42,129 nucleotides of DNA from assembly GCA_005791465.1 (NCBI GenBank), contig SXWI01000124.1:1-42129 (forward strand), in the 5' to 3' direction. Below, piece by piece: positions 1 through 9,104 of the stretch. Source of the stretch: Bacteroidota bacterium. Its GTDB lineage: Bacteria > Bacteroidota > Bacteroidia > Chitinophagales > Chitinophagaceae. Position 1 is the first letter of the stretch. The number at the start of each line of letters is the position of its first letter. A program made the translations under genes and the position numbers. The notes below the pieces were generated by a model, which saw only the letters and a program-made list of their open reading frames with translations, searched no databases and was not told the DNA's origin.

Positions 1-102
1 ATTGACCTTTTACAGGAGCGTTTAGCCGAAAAATTCCCTACCTTTGCCGTCCTCAAAACAAGCGTTTCCACCAATCCGGTCAACTACCTATGGCACAAGT
101 AA
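1..102 (+). CDS. Nif3-like dinuclear metal-centre protein, C-terminal end (5' partial)
   Basis: Only the last 33 codons are present, read in frame from base 1 to the TAA at 100-102. The translated tail contains EKFPTFAV and ends STNPVNYLWHK. A 'FPTF' strand followed by 'TNPVNY' near the C-terminus is characteristic of the Nif3/YbgI (DUF34) family, proteins that bind two metal ions and form hexameric rings. Their cellular role is not firmly settled, although many are labelled GTP cyclohydrolase I type 2. The end overlaps the start of the next gene by 13 bases, so the two are probably co-transcribed, a pairing common in Bacteroidota. The identification rests on a short tail and the neighbour, so it is moderately secure. 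Confidence 0.6.
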   Translation: MDLLQERLAEKFPTFAVLKTSVSTNPVNYLWHK

Positions 103-842
103 AAGATTACTCGATTCAGGAAAAGCTGGTCTCCCTGGTGACCCTTCAGCAGATCGACAGCAAATTGGATGAAATCAAGATCCTGAAAGGGGAGCTTCCT
201 ATGGAGGTAGCTGATCTGGAGGATGAGATCTCAGGACTCAATGCGCGTAAAACGCGTATTGAAGAAGAGATTAACGGCGTTACTGAGTTCATTGAGCAGC
301 GTAAAATTGCTATCAAGGAATCCGAAGCCCAGATCAAGAAGTACGAGAAGCAAAGTGAGGACGTAAAGAACAATCGCGAATACGAAGCCATTAACAAGGA
401 AATTGAAATGGCTCAGCTGGATATTAAACTGGCAGAAAAGCATATCAAAGATGCTACTGATGAGATTGCAGAGAAGGCAGTTTTGCTGGATAAAGCCAAG
501 AAAAATATTAGCTCCAAAGAGGGTGTTCTGACTAGCAAAAAAGAGGAGCTTGAAAAAATCATTGCTGCTAACGAAAAAGAAGAAAAGCAATACAATAAAA
601 TGGCCGGAGAAGCAAAGGGAAAGGTTGACCCCCGCTTGTTAGCCAGCTATGAAAAAATTCGCAGCAATTATAGAAATGGATTGGCTGTTGTTCCAGTTGA
701 ACGTGATGCCTGTGGAGGTTGCTTTAATGCCATCCCCCCTCAGAAGCAAAGCGAAATTCGCCAGCATAAAAAAATCATGATTTGTGAAAACTGCGGACGA
801 ATTCTGGTGGACGAAGAACTTAAAAATTCAGTGCAATTTTAA
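90..842 (+). CDS. Coiled-coil C4-type zinc-ribbon protein (CT398/DUF164 family)
   Basis: This 250-residue protein is a long charged helical coiled coil (about residues 10-180, rich in E, K, I and L with heptad spacing) ending in a zinc ribbon. The zinc ligands are visible as two CxxC pairs, C208/C211 and C232/C235. This is the architecture of the CT398/zf-RING_7 (DUF164) family, long helical hairpins with a C-terminal zinc finger. The molecular role is not established; nucleic acid or secretion-related functions have been suggested for relatives. It is cytoplasmic, with no signal peptide. The ATG at 90 lies inside the end of the Nif3-like gene, and a strong hairpin terminator follows the stop, so the pair forms the end of an operon. 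Confidence 0.85.
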   Translation: MAQVKDYSIQEKLVSLVTLQQIDSKLDEIKILKGELPMEVADLEDEISGLNARKTRIEEEINGVTEFIEQRKIAIKESEAQIKKYEKQSEDVKNNREYEAINKEIEMAQLDIKLAEKHIKDATDEIAEKAVLLDKAKKNISSKEGVLTSKKEELEKIIAANEKEEKQYNKMAGEAKGKVDPRLLASYEKIRSNYRNGLAVVPVERDACGGCFNAIPPQKQSEIRQHKKIMICENCGRILVDEELKNSVQF

Positions 843-862
843 TATTGCGTTATAAATAACCG

Positions 863-894
863 AATCCCGTTCAATTTCGAACGGGATTTTTTTT
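863..894 (+). terminator. Rho-independent terminator after the zinc-ribbon gene
   Basis: A perfect 10-bp stem (863-872 with 879-888, sequence AATCCCGTTC and its complement) closes a 6-base loop and is followed by a run of eight T (887-894). It lies 21 bases after the zinc-ribbon stop codon. It is one of only two classical terminators seen in the window. Confidence 0.9.
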
Positions 895-960
895 GGTTTA
901 ATGGGATTATACTGTGAGGGAACACTTTGAGACTCTACTAATTCGTACTAATTTGTGCAC

Positions 961-2622
961 ATGCTCCAGCGCCTTTTTATACAGAACTATGCAATCATTG
1001 AGGAGATTGAGATTGAATTCACAACGGGATTAGTTGTAATTACAGGCGAAACGGGTGCAGGTAAGTCGATTCTCATGGGGGCTTTAGGATTGATTTTGGG
1101 AGAACGTGCTGAGACGGGAGTCCTGGTCAATAAGGAAAAAAAGTTGATCGTTGAAGGTGCTTTTGATTGCACGAATAATAAGTGGGTCGCCTCTTTTCTT
1201 AAAGAACTCGAACTGGAAGAAACTGATATCTTGCTGGTCAGACGAGAGATCAGTCCACAAGGGAAGTCTCGTGCATTTGTCAATGACTCACCCGTAAATC
1301 TTTCTCAACTGCAGGAGTTGTCGGCTCAGTTAGTAGACCTACACCAACAATTTGATACCCTTTCATTGGGGCAAACTAGTTTTCAACGGGAGGTATTAGA
1401 TGCCTTGGCTCATCAGCTGGGTAAGGTTGAGGAGTATAAATTAATTTATAACGAATGGGTACAAGCAAAAGCCGAATTAGCCGATTTGCTTAGTAAGCAG
1501 TCTCGTGCAGAGGCGGAAGCATCCTATATACAGTTTCAATATCAGGAGTTAGAGGAAGCCAGTTTTCGTGAAAATGAAATAGAAGAGCTGGAGCAAGAAG
1601 TCAAATTATTGTCTAATGCAGAAAGTGTGCAACAATTTTTAGCACGCACAACTGACGCTCTTTCCTTGGGAGAAGAGCCCCTGGTCAACCGCTTAAAGAC
1701 ATTATTGAACGAATGGAATTCCTTTTCTTCCTTTCATGCTGATTTTCCTGCGCTTGCGGAAAGACTTCGTGCTGCCTATGTTGAACTTCAGGAATTATCA
1801 AGAGATATAGAGAGGGTTGCAGATCAGGTGCAATTGGATCCTCAGCGTTTGGAAGTAGTAAATACACGGATATCCTTGGGGTATAAACTTTATAAAAAAC
1901 ACCAAGTAAATACAACTGCAGGATTGCTTACTATTCAATCAAACTTGGCAACGCAATTAAGTGGAATAGAACAGGTAGGTCAATCAATTCAGTCAAAGCA
2001 AAAGCTGGTCGAGGAGTTGGAACAAAAAGCAATTTCATTGGCTGCTCTATTATCCAAAGGCAGAAAAAAACAAGTTTCATACTTGGAGTCTAATGTGCAA
2101 CAATTACTACATCGGGTGGGCATGCCCGCTGCTCAATTAAAAGTAAACCTATTGCCTGGCTCACTCGGTCCAGAGGGAGTGGATCAAATTGAGTTTTTAT
2201 TTGATGCGAATCGCAGTGGTCAATTTAATCCTTTACGTAAGGTAGCGAGTGGGGGAGAACTGAGTCGGTTAATGCTTTGTATCAAATCCTTGGTTGCAGA
2301 GTCCATACAACTTCCCACTTTGATTTTTGATGAAATTGATACGGGTATTGCTGGAGAAGCAGCGCGGCAAGTGGGACTTTTATTAAAGGAACTGGCACAG
2401 CACCGACAGGTGGTATGTATCACACACCAACCACAGATTGCCGGCAAGGCCCATACTCATTTTTTTGTTTACAAGCAAGCTGGACTGTCTAATACTACTG
2501 CTGTTCAAACTGGATTACGCTTACTCAGCCCAGAAGAGCGGGTAGAGATTATCGCCCAAATGATTGGAGGGGAACATCCAACGCCTGCCGCTTTGGCCAA
2601 TGCTCGGGAGCTTTTAAGCTAA
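961..2622 (+). CDS. recN: DNA repair protein RecN
   Basis: RecN is an SMC-like ATPase that acts on double-strand breaks and supports homologous recombination. The N-terminus begins MLQRLFIQNYAII and carries a Walker A motif GETGAGKS near residue 35. A long coiled-coil region occupies roughly residues 150-370. The C-terminal half has the ABC signature region around ASGGELSR and a Walker B segment LIFDEIDTGI. The 553-residue length is normal for the family. I chose the ATG at 961, because the in-frame GTG at 955 adds only two residues and the family usually starts MLxxLxIxNxAII. The gene sits alone after a terminator; dnaB begins 119 bases downstream. No SOS box was recognised upstream. Confidence 0.95.
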   Translation: MLQRLFIQNYAIIEEIEIEFTTGLVVITGETGAGKSILMGALGLILGERAETGVLVNKEKKLIVEGAFDCTNNKWVASFLKELELEETDILLVRREISPQGKSRAFVNDSPVNLSQLQELSAQLVDLHQQFDTLSLGQTSFQREVLDALAHQLGKVEEYKLIYNEWVQAKAELADLLSKQSRAEAEASYIQFQYQELEEASFRENEIEELEQEVKLLSNAESVQQFLARTTDALSLGEEPLVNRLKTLLNEWNSFSSFHADFPALAERLRAAYVELQELSRDIERVADQVQLDPQRLEVVNTRISLGYKLYKKHQVNTTAGLLTIQSNLATQLSGIEQVGQSIQSKQKLVEELEQKAISLAALLSKGRKKQVSYLESNVQQLLHRVGMPAAQLKVNLLPGSLGPEGVDQIEFLFDANRSGQFNPLRKVASGGELSRLMLCIKSLVAESIQLPTLIFDEIDTGIAGEAARQVGLLLKELAQHRQVVCITHQPQIAGKAHTHFFVYKQAGLSNTTAVQTGLRLLSPEERVEIIAQMIGGEHPTPAALANARELLS

Positions 2623-2623
2623 T

Positions 2624-2632
2624 TGTGGATAA
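2624..2632 (-). promoter_or_regulatory. Perfect DnaA box upstream of dnaB
   Basis: TGTGGATAA on the plus strand is the exact complement of the DnaA-box consensus TTATCCACA. It lies one base past the recN stop codon and 109 bases before the dnaB start. The sequence match is direct; a regulatory role for DnaA here is inference. Confidence 0.55.
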
Positions 2633-2741
2633 CCTTCAATTTTCCGTGCAGAATTCGTGAAGAAAGAAAAATTTTTTCCATTTTCTTTTTGGGGCTTATT
2701 TCGTTGTCCAACTTTGAATCTATTCGATAAAATCATCCGCA

Positions 2742-4307
2742 ATGGAACTACCTAATTTGAACAAAGACAGACAACGCAAACGCAAATCTGCGGTTGAACT
2801 CGGAAATATGGTCTATGGAAAAGTCCCTCCGCAAGCCAAGGATTTGGAAGAAGCTGTTTTGGGTGCCATGATGCTGGAGCGAGGTGCTTTTGATATTGTG
2901 GTTGAAATTTTAAAGCCAAATTGTTTTTATGTTGAAGCGCACCAGCGAATTTTTGGTGCTATGCAGTCCCTGGCCAATAAAAGTCAGCCAATAGATATTT
3001 TGACTGTTGTGGAGGAATTACGTACCAAGGAAGAGTTGGATCTGGTGGGCGGGCCTTACTACTTAACTCGCCTTACCAATGCCGTTGTCTCGGCTGCAAA
3101 TATTGAGGCGCATGCACGAATCATTCTTCAAAAATTTATTCAACGGGAACTGATTCGTGTAAGTGGCGAAATTATCAATGATGCTTTTGAAGATGCTACT
3201 GATGTGTTTGATCTTTTGGATGATGCAGAAACCAAGTTATTTGAAATCACTAATAATAACCTCCGCAAGAATTTTGAATCCATCGATTCGGTACTGGTCA
3301 ATACCATCAAGCGAATTGAGGATCTACGAAATAAAAATGAAGATTTGACAGGTGTAGCCACTGGATTTCCTTCTTTGGATCGTGTTACCTATGGATGGCA
3401 GCGTACCGACTTGATTATTCTGGCTGCACGTCCTGCGGTGGGTAAAACGGCATTTGCATTAAATCTTGCACGCAATGCCGCGATGCAAGCTGGGAAGCCT
3501 ACCCCTGTTGCATTTTTCTCACTAGAAATGAGTGCCAGTCAGTTGGTACAACGTATCCTCTCAGCGGAAAGTGAAATATGGTTAGAAAAAATTAGTCGTG
3601 GTAAAATGGAAGAGCATGAGATGAAGCAGTTGTATGCTCGAGGTGTTCAGCGATTGGCGCAGGCTCCCTTGTTCATTGATGATACACCCGCACTAAACAT
3701 TTTTGAATTGCGAGCCAAATGCCGTCGATTAAAAAATAAACATGACATTGGCCTAATTATCGTTGACTATTTACAATTAATGAGTGGAACAGGGGACGGG
3801 CGAAACAGTAACCGTGAGCAAGAGATCAGTAATATTTCAAGAAATTTAAAAGCGCTAGCAAAGGAATTAAGTATACCAATCATTGCACTCTCTCAGTTAA
3901 GTCGTGCGGTTGAAACTCGCGGTGCTGGTAAGGATGGCACCAAAATGCCTCAGTTAAGTGACTTACGTGAATCGGGTGCAATAGAACAAGATGCCGATAT
4001 GGTTATGTTTCTCTACCGCCCCGAGTATTATGATATTACGGCCAATGAAATGGGGGAGAATAATCGTGGCGATACATTTGTACGAATTGCGAAGCACCGT
4101 AACGGATCCTTGGAAACAATCAAGTTGCGTGCTTTGCTAAATATTCAAAAGTTTGTCGAAGACGGCGGCGGCATGGGCGTTACTGGAATTCCTGGAAATT
4201 GGAAACCAGTTCGTGATGAAGATGGAAGTGGCAGTGCCCGCGTATTTGTGCAAACCGGAAGTCGGATGAACGAATTGGATGCAGATATTGATGATCTTCC
4301 GATATAG
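2742..4307 (+). CDS. dnaB: Replicative DNA helicase DnaB
   Basis: DnaB is the hexameric 5'-3' helicase that unwinds the replication fork. The 521-residue protein has an N-terminal helical domain (about residues 25-130, beginning PPQAKDLEEAVLGAMM) that contacts primase, a linker, and a RecA-like C-terminal ATPase. Walker A is ARPAVGKTA with G234-K235-T236. Walker B is LIIVDYLQLM with D342. The later DLRESGAIEQDADMV segment and the arginine-finger region SLETIKLR are also present. No intein interrupts the P-loop. rsmE starts two bases after the stop, so the two are translationally close. A perfect DnaA box and a weak promoter-like CAACTTTG (2708-2715, one mismatch to TAnnTTTG) lie upstream. Confidence 0.97.
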   Translation: MELPNLNKDRQRKRKSAVELGNMVYGKVPPQAKDLEEAVLGAMMLERGAFDIVVEILKPNCFYVEAHQRIFGAMQSLANKSQPIDILTVVEELRTKEELDLVGGPYYLTRLTNAVVSAANIEAHARIILQKFIQRELIRVSGEIINDAFEDATDVFDLLDDAETKLFEITNNNLRKNFESIDSVLVNTIKRIEDLRNKNEDLTGVATGFPSLDRVTYGWQRTDLIILAARPAVGKTAFALNLARNAAMQAGKPTPVAFFSLEMSASQLVQRILSAESEIWLEKISRGKMEEHEMKQLYARGVQRLAQAPLFIDDTPALNIFELRAKCRRLKNKHDIGLIIVDYLQLMSGTGDGRNSNREQEISNISRNLKALAKELSIPIIALSQLSRAVETRGAGKDGTKMPQLSDLRESGAIEQDADMVMFLYRPEYYDITANEMGENNRGDTFVRIAKHRNGSLETIKLRALLNIQKFVEDGGGMGVTGIPGNWKPVRDEDGSGSARVFVQTGSRMNELDADIDDLPI

Positions 4308-4309
4308 AT

Positions 4310-5017
4310 ATGTCCGCTCCTTTATTTTACAGTGCCACACTTGGCCAGCCTGGTTCGATACTTGTATTAGATGAAGATAATAGCCGTCATGCTATTCAGG
4401 TACTACGATTATCGCAGGGTAGTTCACTTTCTATTACGGATGGAAAAGGAAATTGGGCTGAAGCAATTATTTCCAAGGCGGATCGTAAACACTGTGGAAT
4501 ACAGTTGCAATCTGTTCAACAAATACAGCCTCCAAAGCGGTCTATCGTAATGGCTATTTCGTTGTTAAAAAATAGGAATCGTTTTGAGTGGTTATTGGAA
4601 AAAGTTACCGAGTTGGGGGTCACTACAATCATACCCTTGCGTTGTGAGCGTACCGAAAAGGAAACCGTGCGTATGGATCGATTGGAAACTATTTTAATCA
4701 GCGCACTCTTACAAAGCAGACAGGCTTGGTTGCCTACTTTATTATCTCCTCAGCCGTTTGCTGATTTGCAAGAATGGAAGTTGAAGCAGGGCGTTAATTT
4801 AATTGCACATTGTGAAAATTTATCGCGTAATGTTCTATCTGTTTTGTCTTCTTCACTACCTGATCAAATACTGATAGCGATTGGTCCGGAAGGTGATTTC
4901 ACTTCCGACGAAATTGAGCAAGCATTAGCAGCTGATTTTATTCCCGTTCAATTAGGGGGTACTCGATTAAGAACTGAAACAGCTGGTGTTGCAGCCGTTG
5001 CTTTGTTGGCTTGTTAA
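4310..5017 (+). CDS. rsmE: 16S rRNA (uracil-1498-N3)-methyltransferase RsmE
   Basis: RsmE methylates N3 of U1498 of 16S rRNA in the assembled 30S subunit using S-adenosylmethionine. The 235-residue protein has an N-terminal PUA-like barrel (residues 1-70, with HAIQVLRLSQG). A C-terminal SPOUT methyltransferase domain carries the family motifs LLEKVTELGV, an IGPEGDFTSDE loop and LGGTRLRTETA, which together form the knotted cofactor site. The start is the ATG at 4310, two bases after the dnaB stop, so it is probably co-transcribed with dnaB. Its stop is nine bases from the stop of the convergent pyrD, leaving no room for a conventional terminator. Confidence 0.95.
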   Translation: MSAPLFYSATLGQPGSILVLDEDNSRHAIQVLRLSQGSSLSITDGKGNWAEAIISKADRKHCGIQLQSVQQIQPPKRSIVMAISLLKNRNRFEWLLEKVTELGVTTIIPLRCERTEKETVRMDRLETILISALLQSRQAWLPTLLSPQPFADLQEWKLKQGVNLIAHCENLSRNVLSVLSSSLPDQILIAIGPEGDFTSDEIEQALAADFIPVQLGGTRLRTETAGVAAVALLAC

Positions 5018-5026
5018 CAGCCACCA

Positions 5027-6076
5027 TTAAATTGTTCCTTCAGAAATATTCTTTGCAATTGCAGGTCCTTCATAAACAAATCCAGTCCAAACCTGAACGA
5101 GTGAAGCGCCAGCTTTGAATTTTTCAGCAGCATCTGATGCCGTAAAAATCCCTCCGGATGCAATCAAGGGTATTTTCCCATTTGTTTTTTGATGAATGTA
5201 TTGAAGCAGCGTTGTATTCCTTTCCTTGAGTGGTGCTCCACTGAGTCCACCTGCGCCCATTCGGCTTACGACATTGGGTGCTGTTAGTAATGAATCTCTA
5301 CGTATCGTGGTATTACTAACCAACAACCCATCCAGTCCAATGGCCAATACAAGTTCAATGACTTCATCTACCTGTGACCATTCCAGATCAGGAGCAATTT
5401 TTAGAAAAATTGGTTTAGGATTCTTCATTTCTTGATTCCTCTTTTGCAAACCAGTTAGAATTTTTTCTAGAAAGCTTCGGTCTTGTAATGCACGTAGACC
5501 TGGCGTGTTCGGAGAGCTGACGTTCACCACAAAATAATCTACCCAAGGATGCAATCTTTCAAAGCAAAATTCATAATCCCTCCAAGCCTCCTCGTTCGAC
5601 GTGCTTTTATTCTTTCCGATATTCCCGCCAATAATCAGTGGTTTTTGCAAATCAACAAATGGTTGCACTTCTTCTCTCCAATGTTTTAAACGCTTGGCGA
5701 TGGTGACTACTCCATCGTTATTGAAACCCATCCGATTAATTAGTGCATGATCTAAGGGTAAGCGAAATAAACGCGGTCTTTCATTTCCACGCTGTGGTTG
5801 TGGTGTTACAGTGCCGATTTCAACATGTCCAAATCCCAAACAACTTAACTCCCGGAGATGTAAGGCGTTTTTGTCAAATCCTGCTGCCAGTCCTACCCGG
5901 TTACGAAAGTGAAGGCCTGCTATTTCAATTGGTGAAACTTTAGCAGGTTCAAAAAAATTACGAAGGATCTTTCTGGTCAGAGGAGTACTACAAATCAATT
6001 GCAGTAAAAAAAGGGAAAGCTGGTGGGCCTCCTCAGGAGGAAGTAAAAACAAAATTTTTCGGATCAGCTTATACAT
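5027..6076 (-). CDS. pyrD: Quinone-dependent (class 2) dihydroorotate dehydrogenase
   Basis: PyrD oxidises dihydroorotate to orotate in pyrimidine synthesis and passes electrons to the membrane quinone pool. The 349-residue protein starts MYKLIRKILFLLPPEEAHQLS, the short amphipathic membrane-binding helices specific to class 2 enzymes. FMN-barrel motifs follow: GLAAGFDKN, GFGHVEIGTVTPQPQ, VVNVSSPNTPGLR with the catalytic-loop serine, SNTT and SGGIF. The frame stays open to 6190, but that 38-residue extension has no family resemblance. A promoter TTG-21-TATATTTG ends eight bases before the ATG at 6076, which supports the shorter start. The gene is divergent from the thiolase gene and convergent with rsmE. 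Confidence 0.95.
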   Translation of the reverse strand: MYKLIRKILFLLPPEEAHQLSLFLLQLICSTPLTRKILRNFFEPAKVSPIEIAGLHFRNRVGLAAGFDKNALHLRELSCLGFGHVEIGTVTPQPQRGNERPRLFRLPLDHALINRMGFNNDGVVTIAKRLKHWREEVQPFVDLQKPLIIGGNIGKNKSTSNEEAWRDYEFCFERLHPWVDYFVVNVSSPNTPGLRALQDRSFLEKILTGLQKRNQEMKNPKPIFLKIAPDLEWSQVDEVIELVLAIGLDGLLVSNTTIRRDSLLTAPNVVSRMGAGGLSGAPLKERNTTLLQYIHQKTNGKIPLIASGGIFTASDAAEKFKAGASLVQVWTGFVYEGPAIAKNISEGTI

Positions 6077-6084
6077 GGGACGGG

Positions 6085-6116
6085 CAAATATATTGCAAGA
6101 ATACGCCCCTCGCCAA
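6085..6116 (-). promoter_or_regulatory. pyrD promoter, Bacteroidota type (TTG-21-TATATTTG)
   Basis: On the minus strand a -33 TTG (6114-6116) is followed by 21 bases and a perfect -7 box TATATTTG (6085-6092) matching TAnnTTTG. The box ends eight bases before the pyrD ATG, so the mRNA leader would be only a few bases long. It overlaps the thiolase promoter region back to back. Confidence 0.65.
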
Positions 6117-6117
6117 G

Positions 6118-6148
6118 TTTGGCAAGAAGCTTTTCGGGTGTAAATTTG
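6118..6148 (+). promoter_or_regulatory. Thiolase promoter, Bacteroidota type (TTTG-19-TAAATTTG)
   Basis: TTTG at 6118-6121, a 19-base spacer and TAAATTTG at 6141-6148 fit the Bacteroidota primary sigma consensus. The start codon lies 36 bases further on, giving a leader of about 30 bases. Confidence 0.65.
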
Positions 6149-6184
6149 GAATAGAAGGTTGCATAAACAACTAAATAATTCCTC

Positions 6185-7360
6185 ATGCAAGAAGCATATA
6201 TCGTAGCGGGGTTTCGTACAGCTGTTACAAAGGCAAAAAAAGGAGGGTTTCGTTTTACAAGACCTGACGATTTAGCTATTGATGTAATCAAAGGTCTGAT
6301 GGCTTCTCTGCCAGCGTTGAAACCAAACCAGGTAGATGATGTGATAGTAGGTAATGCCGTTCCTGAGGCAGAACAAGGATTACAGGTGGGTCGTATTATT
6401 GCTGCACGTGCATTGGGTATTGAAGTCCCTGGAATTACCATTAATCGATATTGCGCTTCCGGGCTAGAGTCAATTGCTATCGCCACGGCCAAAATTCGTG
6501 CAGGGCTGGCTTCTTGCATTGTTGCGGGGGGTGTGGAAAGTATGAGTATGGTTCCTACGGCGGGATGGAAAACAGCTCCTGCTTATTCTATTTCTAGTGA
6601 CCAACCCGACTATTATTTGAACATGGGATTAACCGCAGAGGCGGTTGCAAAAGAGTATGGAGTTGCTCGTGAAGAGCAAGACGAGTTCTCTCTTCAATCA
6701 CACCAGAAAGCTTTAGCTGCAATCGAAAAAGGATATTTTAAGAATGGAATTTTACCTATCACGGTCGAGGAGATCTATCTGGATCAAAAACGAAAAAGAC
6801 AAAAGAGAAGTTTTGTGGTGGATACAGATGAAGGTCCCCGTACGGATACTTCATTAGAGGCTTTATCAAAGTTGAAGCCTGCTTTTGCTGCTAAAGGAGT
6901 TGTTACCGCTGGTAATTCATCGCAGACTTCAGATGGAGCTGCATTTGTTGTAGTCATGAGCGAATCAATGGTAAAAGAACTTGATCTAACACCCATTGGA
7001 CGTTTGGTATCCTGCGCAGCAGCAGGAGTTCATCCCAGAATCATGGGAATTGGACCCGTCGTTGCAATCCCAAAGGCGCTGCAACAAGCAGGCATGAGTA
7101 TGTCTCAAATTGATCTTATTGAATTGAATGAGGCTTTTGCAGCCCAAGCGCTAGCTGTAATAAGGGAAGCAGAACTGGATTCATCAAAAGTTAATATCAA
7201 TGGCGGAGCAATCGCCTTGGGTCACCCGTTAGGGTGCACGGGATGCAAGCTCACGATTCAAAATCTCCATGATCTTCAACGACTTAATAAGAAATATGGA
7301 ATGATCACGGCCTGTGTGGGAGGGGGACAGGGTATAGCAGGAATTATTGAGAGACTGTAA
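6185..7360 (+). CDS. fadA: Acetyl-CoA C-acyltransferase (thiolase)
   Basis: Thiolase II family enzyme that cleaves 3-ketoacyl-CoA with CoA, the last step of fatty-acid beta-oxidation, or catalyses the reverse condensation. The 391-residue length is typical. The nucleophilic cysteine is C90 in [10 protein letters not shown]. The second active-site block is [12 protein letters not shown] with its histidine, and the general-base cysteine is in TACVGGGQG near the C-terminus. [10 protein letters not shown] also matches the family. The ATG at 6185 follows a good promoter. No fadB-like partner lies next to it, so the gene appears to be transcribed alone. The family is certain; the choice between degradative and biosynthetic thiolase is less so. 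Confidence 0.88.
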   Translation: MQEAYIVAGFRTAVTKAKKGGFRFTRPDDLAIDVIKGLMASLPALKPNQVDDVIVGNAVPEAEQGLQVGRIIAARALGIEVPGITINRYCASGLESIAIATAKIRAGLASCIVAGGVESMSMVPTAGWKTAPAYSISSDQPDYYLNMGLTAEAVAKEYGVAREEQDEFSLQSHQKALAAIEKGYFKNGILPITVEEIYLDQKRKRQKRSFVVDTDEGPRTDTSLEALSKLKPAFAAKGVVTAGNSSQTSDGAAFVVVMSESMVKELDLTPIGRLVSCAAAGVHPRIMGIGPVVAIPKALQQAGMSMSQIDLIELNEAFAAQALAVIREAELDSSKVNINGGAIALGHPLGCTGCKLTIQNLHDLQRLNKKYGMITACVGGGQGIAGIIERL

Positions 7361-7431
7361 TTCTTAGTGATTTCTCTTAATTATTTTCAGAATTTACACA
7401 GAGTTTTTGAGTTTTTCTATATCTTTTCAAT

Positions 7432-9102
7432 ATGGACCGCCGTGGTTTTTTTAGTGAATTAACAGCTGGTGCAAAAAACGCCCAACCCGTAATTGCAACT
7501 GGACGTACGCAGTCAGGTTTGAATCCATACACTGGTACCTGGGGCGAGGAAGAAGTTTTGCATTTACTCCGTCGTGTACAGTTTGGCGCCAAGCGTAGTG
7601 ATGTGGCTTATTTTAGAGGCCGAACAATGAATCAGACAATTGATGAATTGTTAAATCCAACAGCTCCTGATCCTGCTTTCCCAATCAAAGAATATGTTAC
7701 TCCCACTACGGTTGGAGTGGTTCCTGATCCAACTGTAATGCAGGGAACCACCTGGATTAATAATGTAAACAACGACGGAGCTATCCAGGGTTTGCGTAGA
7801 GCCTCCTATAAAAAGTGGTTAACTGGAAATATGATCAATCAGGATCGTAGCATCCGTGAAAAGATGATATTGTTCTGGACCGATCATTTTGGCAATGAAT
7901 CAACCGATGTTGGTAATGCTAACTTAATGTTTAAGCAGCATGCTTTGATTCGGCAATATGCGTTAGGAAATTTCAAAAGCATGGTGCGTGATATCACCAT
8001 TGATCCTGCCATGCTACGCTATTTAAATGGGTATTTGAACCTCGCTTCTGCTCCTGATGAGAATTATGCCCGTGAGTTAATGGAGCTGTTTACATTGGGT
8101 ATAGGACCAGATTCGAATTATACAGAGACCGATGTAAAGGAAGCAGCTAAAGTGTTGACTGGATGGACTATCAATTACAATACTTATCAACCCAGCTTTG
8201 TCACGACCCGTCATAGCACGGTCAATAAAACATTCTCCTCTTTTTTCAATAATACAGTAGTTACAGGACGAACAGGAACTAGCGCAGGACAACTTGAGAT
8301 TGATGATTTGCTAAATATGATTTTTGCGCAACCAGAAGTTGCTAAGTTTATCGCGCGTCGTTTTTATCGCTGGTTTGTATATTATCAAATTGATGCAGAC
8401 GCAGAGCGAAATGTAATCACACCACTTGCTGATATTTTCCGCAGTTCAGGTTATGAAATCAAGCCCATGCTTTCCGCCTTATTAAAGAGTGAACATTTCT
8501 TTGATAAGATGAACCGTGGCTGTTATATCAAATCACCTGCGGATCATGTAATTGGTTCACTTCGTGAAATGGATGCAACTTTTGCGCCATCTACTGATTG
8601 GGATACTAACTATGGTTTGTGGAATACATTCTATTCCTGGATGGTTAATATGGGACTTAATTTACATGATCCTCCTAATGTAGCTGGCTTCCCAGCTTAT
8701 TATCAAGAGCCCTCTTATCACGAACTATGGATTACTTCCGATAGCCTTCCCAAAAGAAATCAGTACACGGATATCATGATCAGTACGGGTTACTTACGTA
8801 ATAATGTTCGTATACAATTTAATTGTGTACAATGGGCTCGTAGTTTACGTAATCCGGGAAATCCAAATGATCTTTTAAATGAGGCATTAGCCTTTTTGTA
8901 TCAAAACGCGTTGAGTCAGGTTTCTAAGGATCAGATTAAAATGCAGATTTTACTGACTGGACAGCAATGGGATTATTATTGGACCAATGCCTGGATGGCG
9001 TATGAGTCGAATCCGACCACCGCTAATTTTAATATAGTCAACAACCGACTGAAATCACTTTTTCAATATTTGTTTAACCTTTCCGAATACCAGTTGATCT
9101 GA
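7432..9102 (+). CDS. DUF1800 family protein, probably exported
   Basis: A 556-residue DUF1800 protein. Characteristic segments are HLLRRVQFGAKRSDV near residue 45, MILFWTDHFGNE, NYARELMELFTLGIG, AAKVLTGWT and ARRFYRWFVYYQID. The biochemical function of the family is unknown. Its members nearly always sit beside a DUF1501 gene, as here with two bases between them, and are thought to act outside the cytoplasm. The N-terminus MDRRGFFSEL contains a twin arginine but no hydrophobic stretch follows, so a conventional signal peptide is not evident. No T9SS tail is visible. The start is the ATG at 7432, with an AT-rich leader. Confidence 0.85.
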   Translation: MDRRGFFSELTAGAKNAQPVIATGRTQSGLNPYTGTWGEEEVLHLLRRVQFGAKRSDVAYFRGRTMNQTIDELLNPTAPDPAFPIKEYVTPTTVGVVPDPTVMQGTTWINNVNNDGAIQGLRRASYKKWLTGNMINQDRSIREKMILFWTDHFGNESTDVGNANLMFKQHALIRQYALGNFKSMVRDITIDPAMLRYLNGYLNLASAPDENYARELMELFTLGIGPDSNYTETDVKEAAKVLTGWTINYNTYQPSFVTTRHSTVNKTFSSFFNNTVVTGRTGTSAGQLEIDDLLNMIFAQPEVAKFIARRFYRWFVYYQIDADAERNVITPLADIFRSSGYEIKPMLSALLKSEHFFDKMNRGCYIKSPADHVIGSLREMDATFAPSTDWDTNYGLWNTFYSWMVNMGLNLHDPPNVAGFPAYYQEPSYHELWITSDSLPKRNQYTDIMISTGYLRNNVRIQFNCVQWARSLRNPGNPNDLLNEALAFLYQNALSQVSKDQIKMQILLTGQQWDYYWTNAWMAYESNPTTANFNIVNNRLKSLFQYLFNLSEYQLI

Positions 9103-9104
9103 GT

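Noticed and set aside
39-46. TACCTTTG inside the end of the Nif3-like gene as a promoter for the zinc-ribbon gene
   Set aside because: It matches TAnnTTTG, but it encodes the conserved PTF segment of the protein and has no clear -33 element, so coincidence is likely.
6077-6190. N-terminal extension of pyrD to 6190
   Set aside because: The 38 extra residues do not resemble class 2 PyrD, they overlap the thiolase start, and a good promoter lies inside them eight bases before the ATG at 6076.
6064-6519. 151-codon open frame antisense to the start of the thiolase gene
   Set aside because: It overlaps both the thiolase coding region and the divergent promoters and has no family features.
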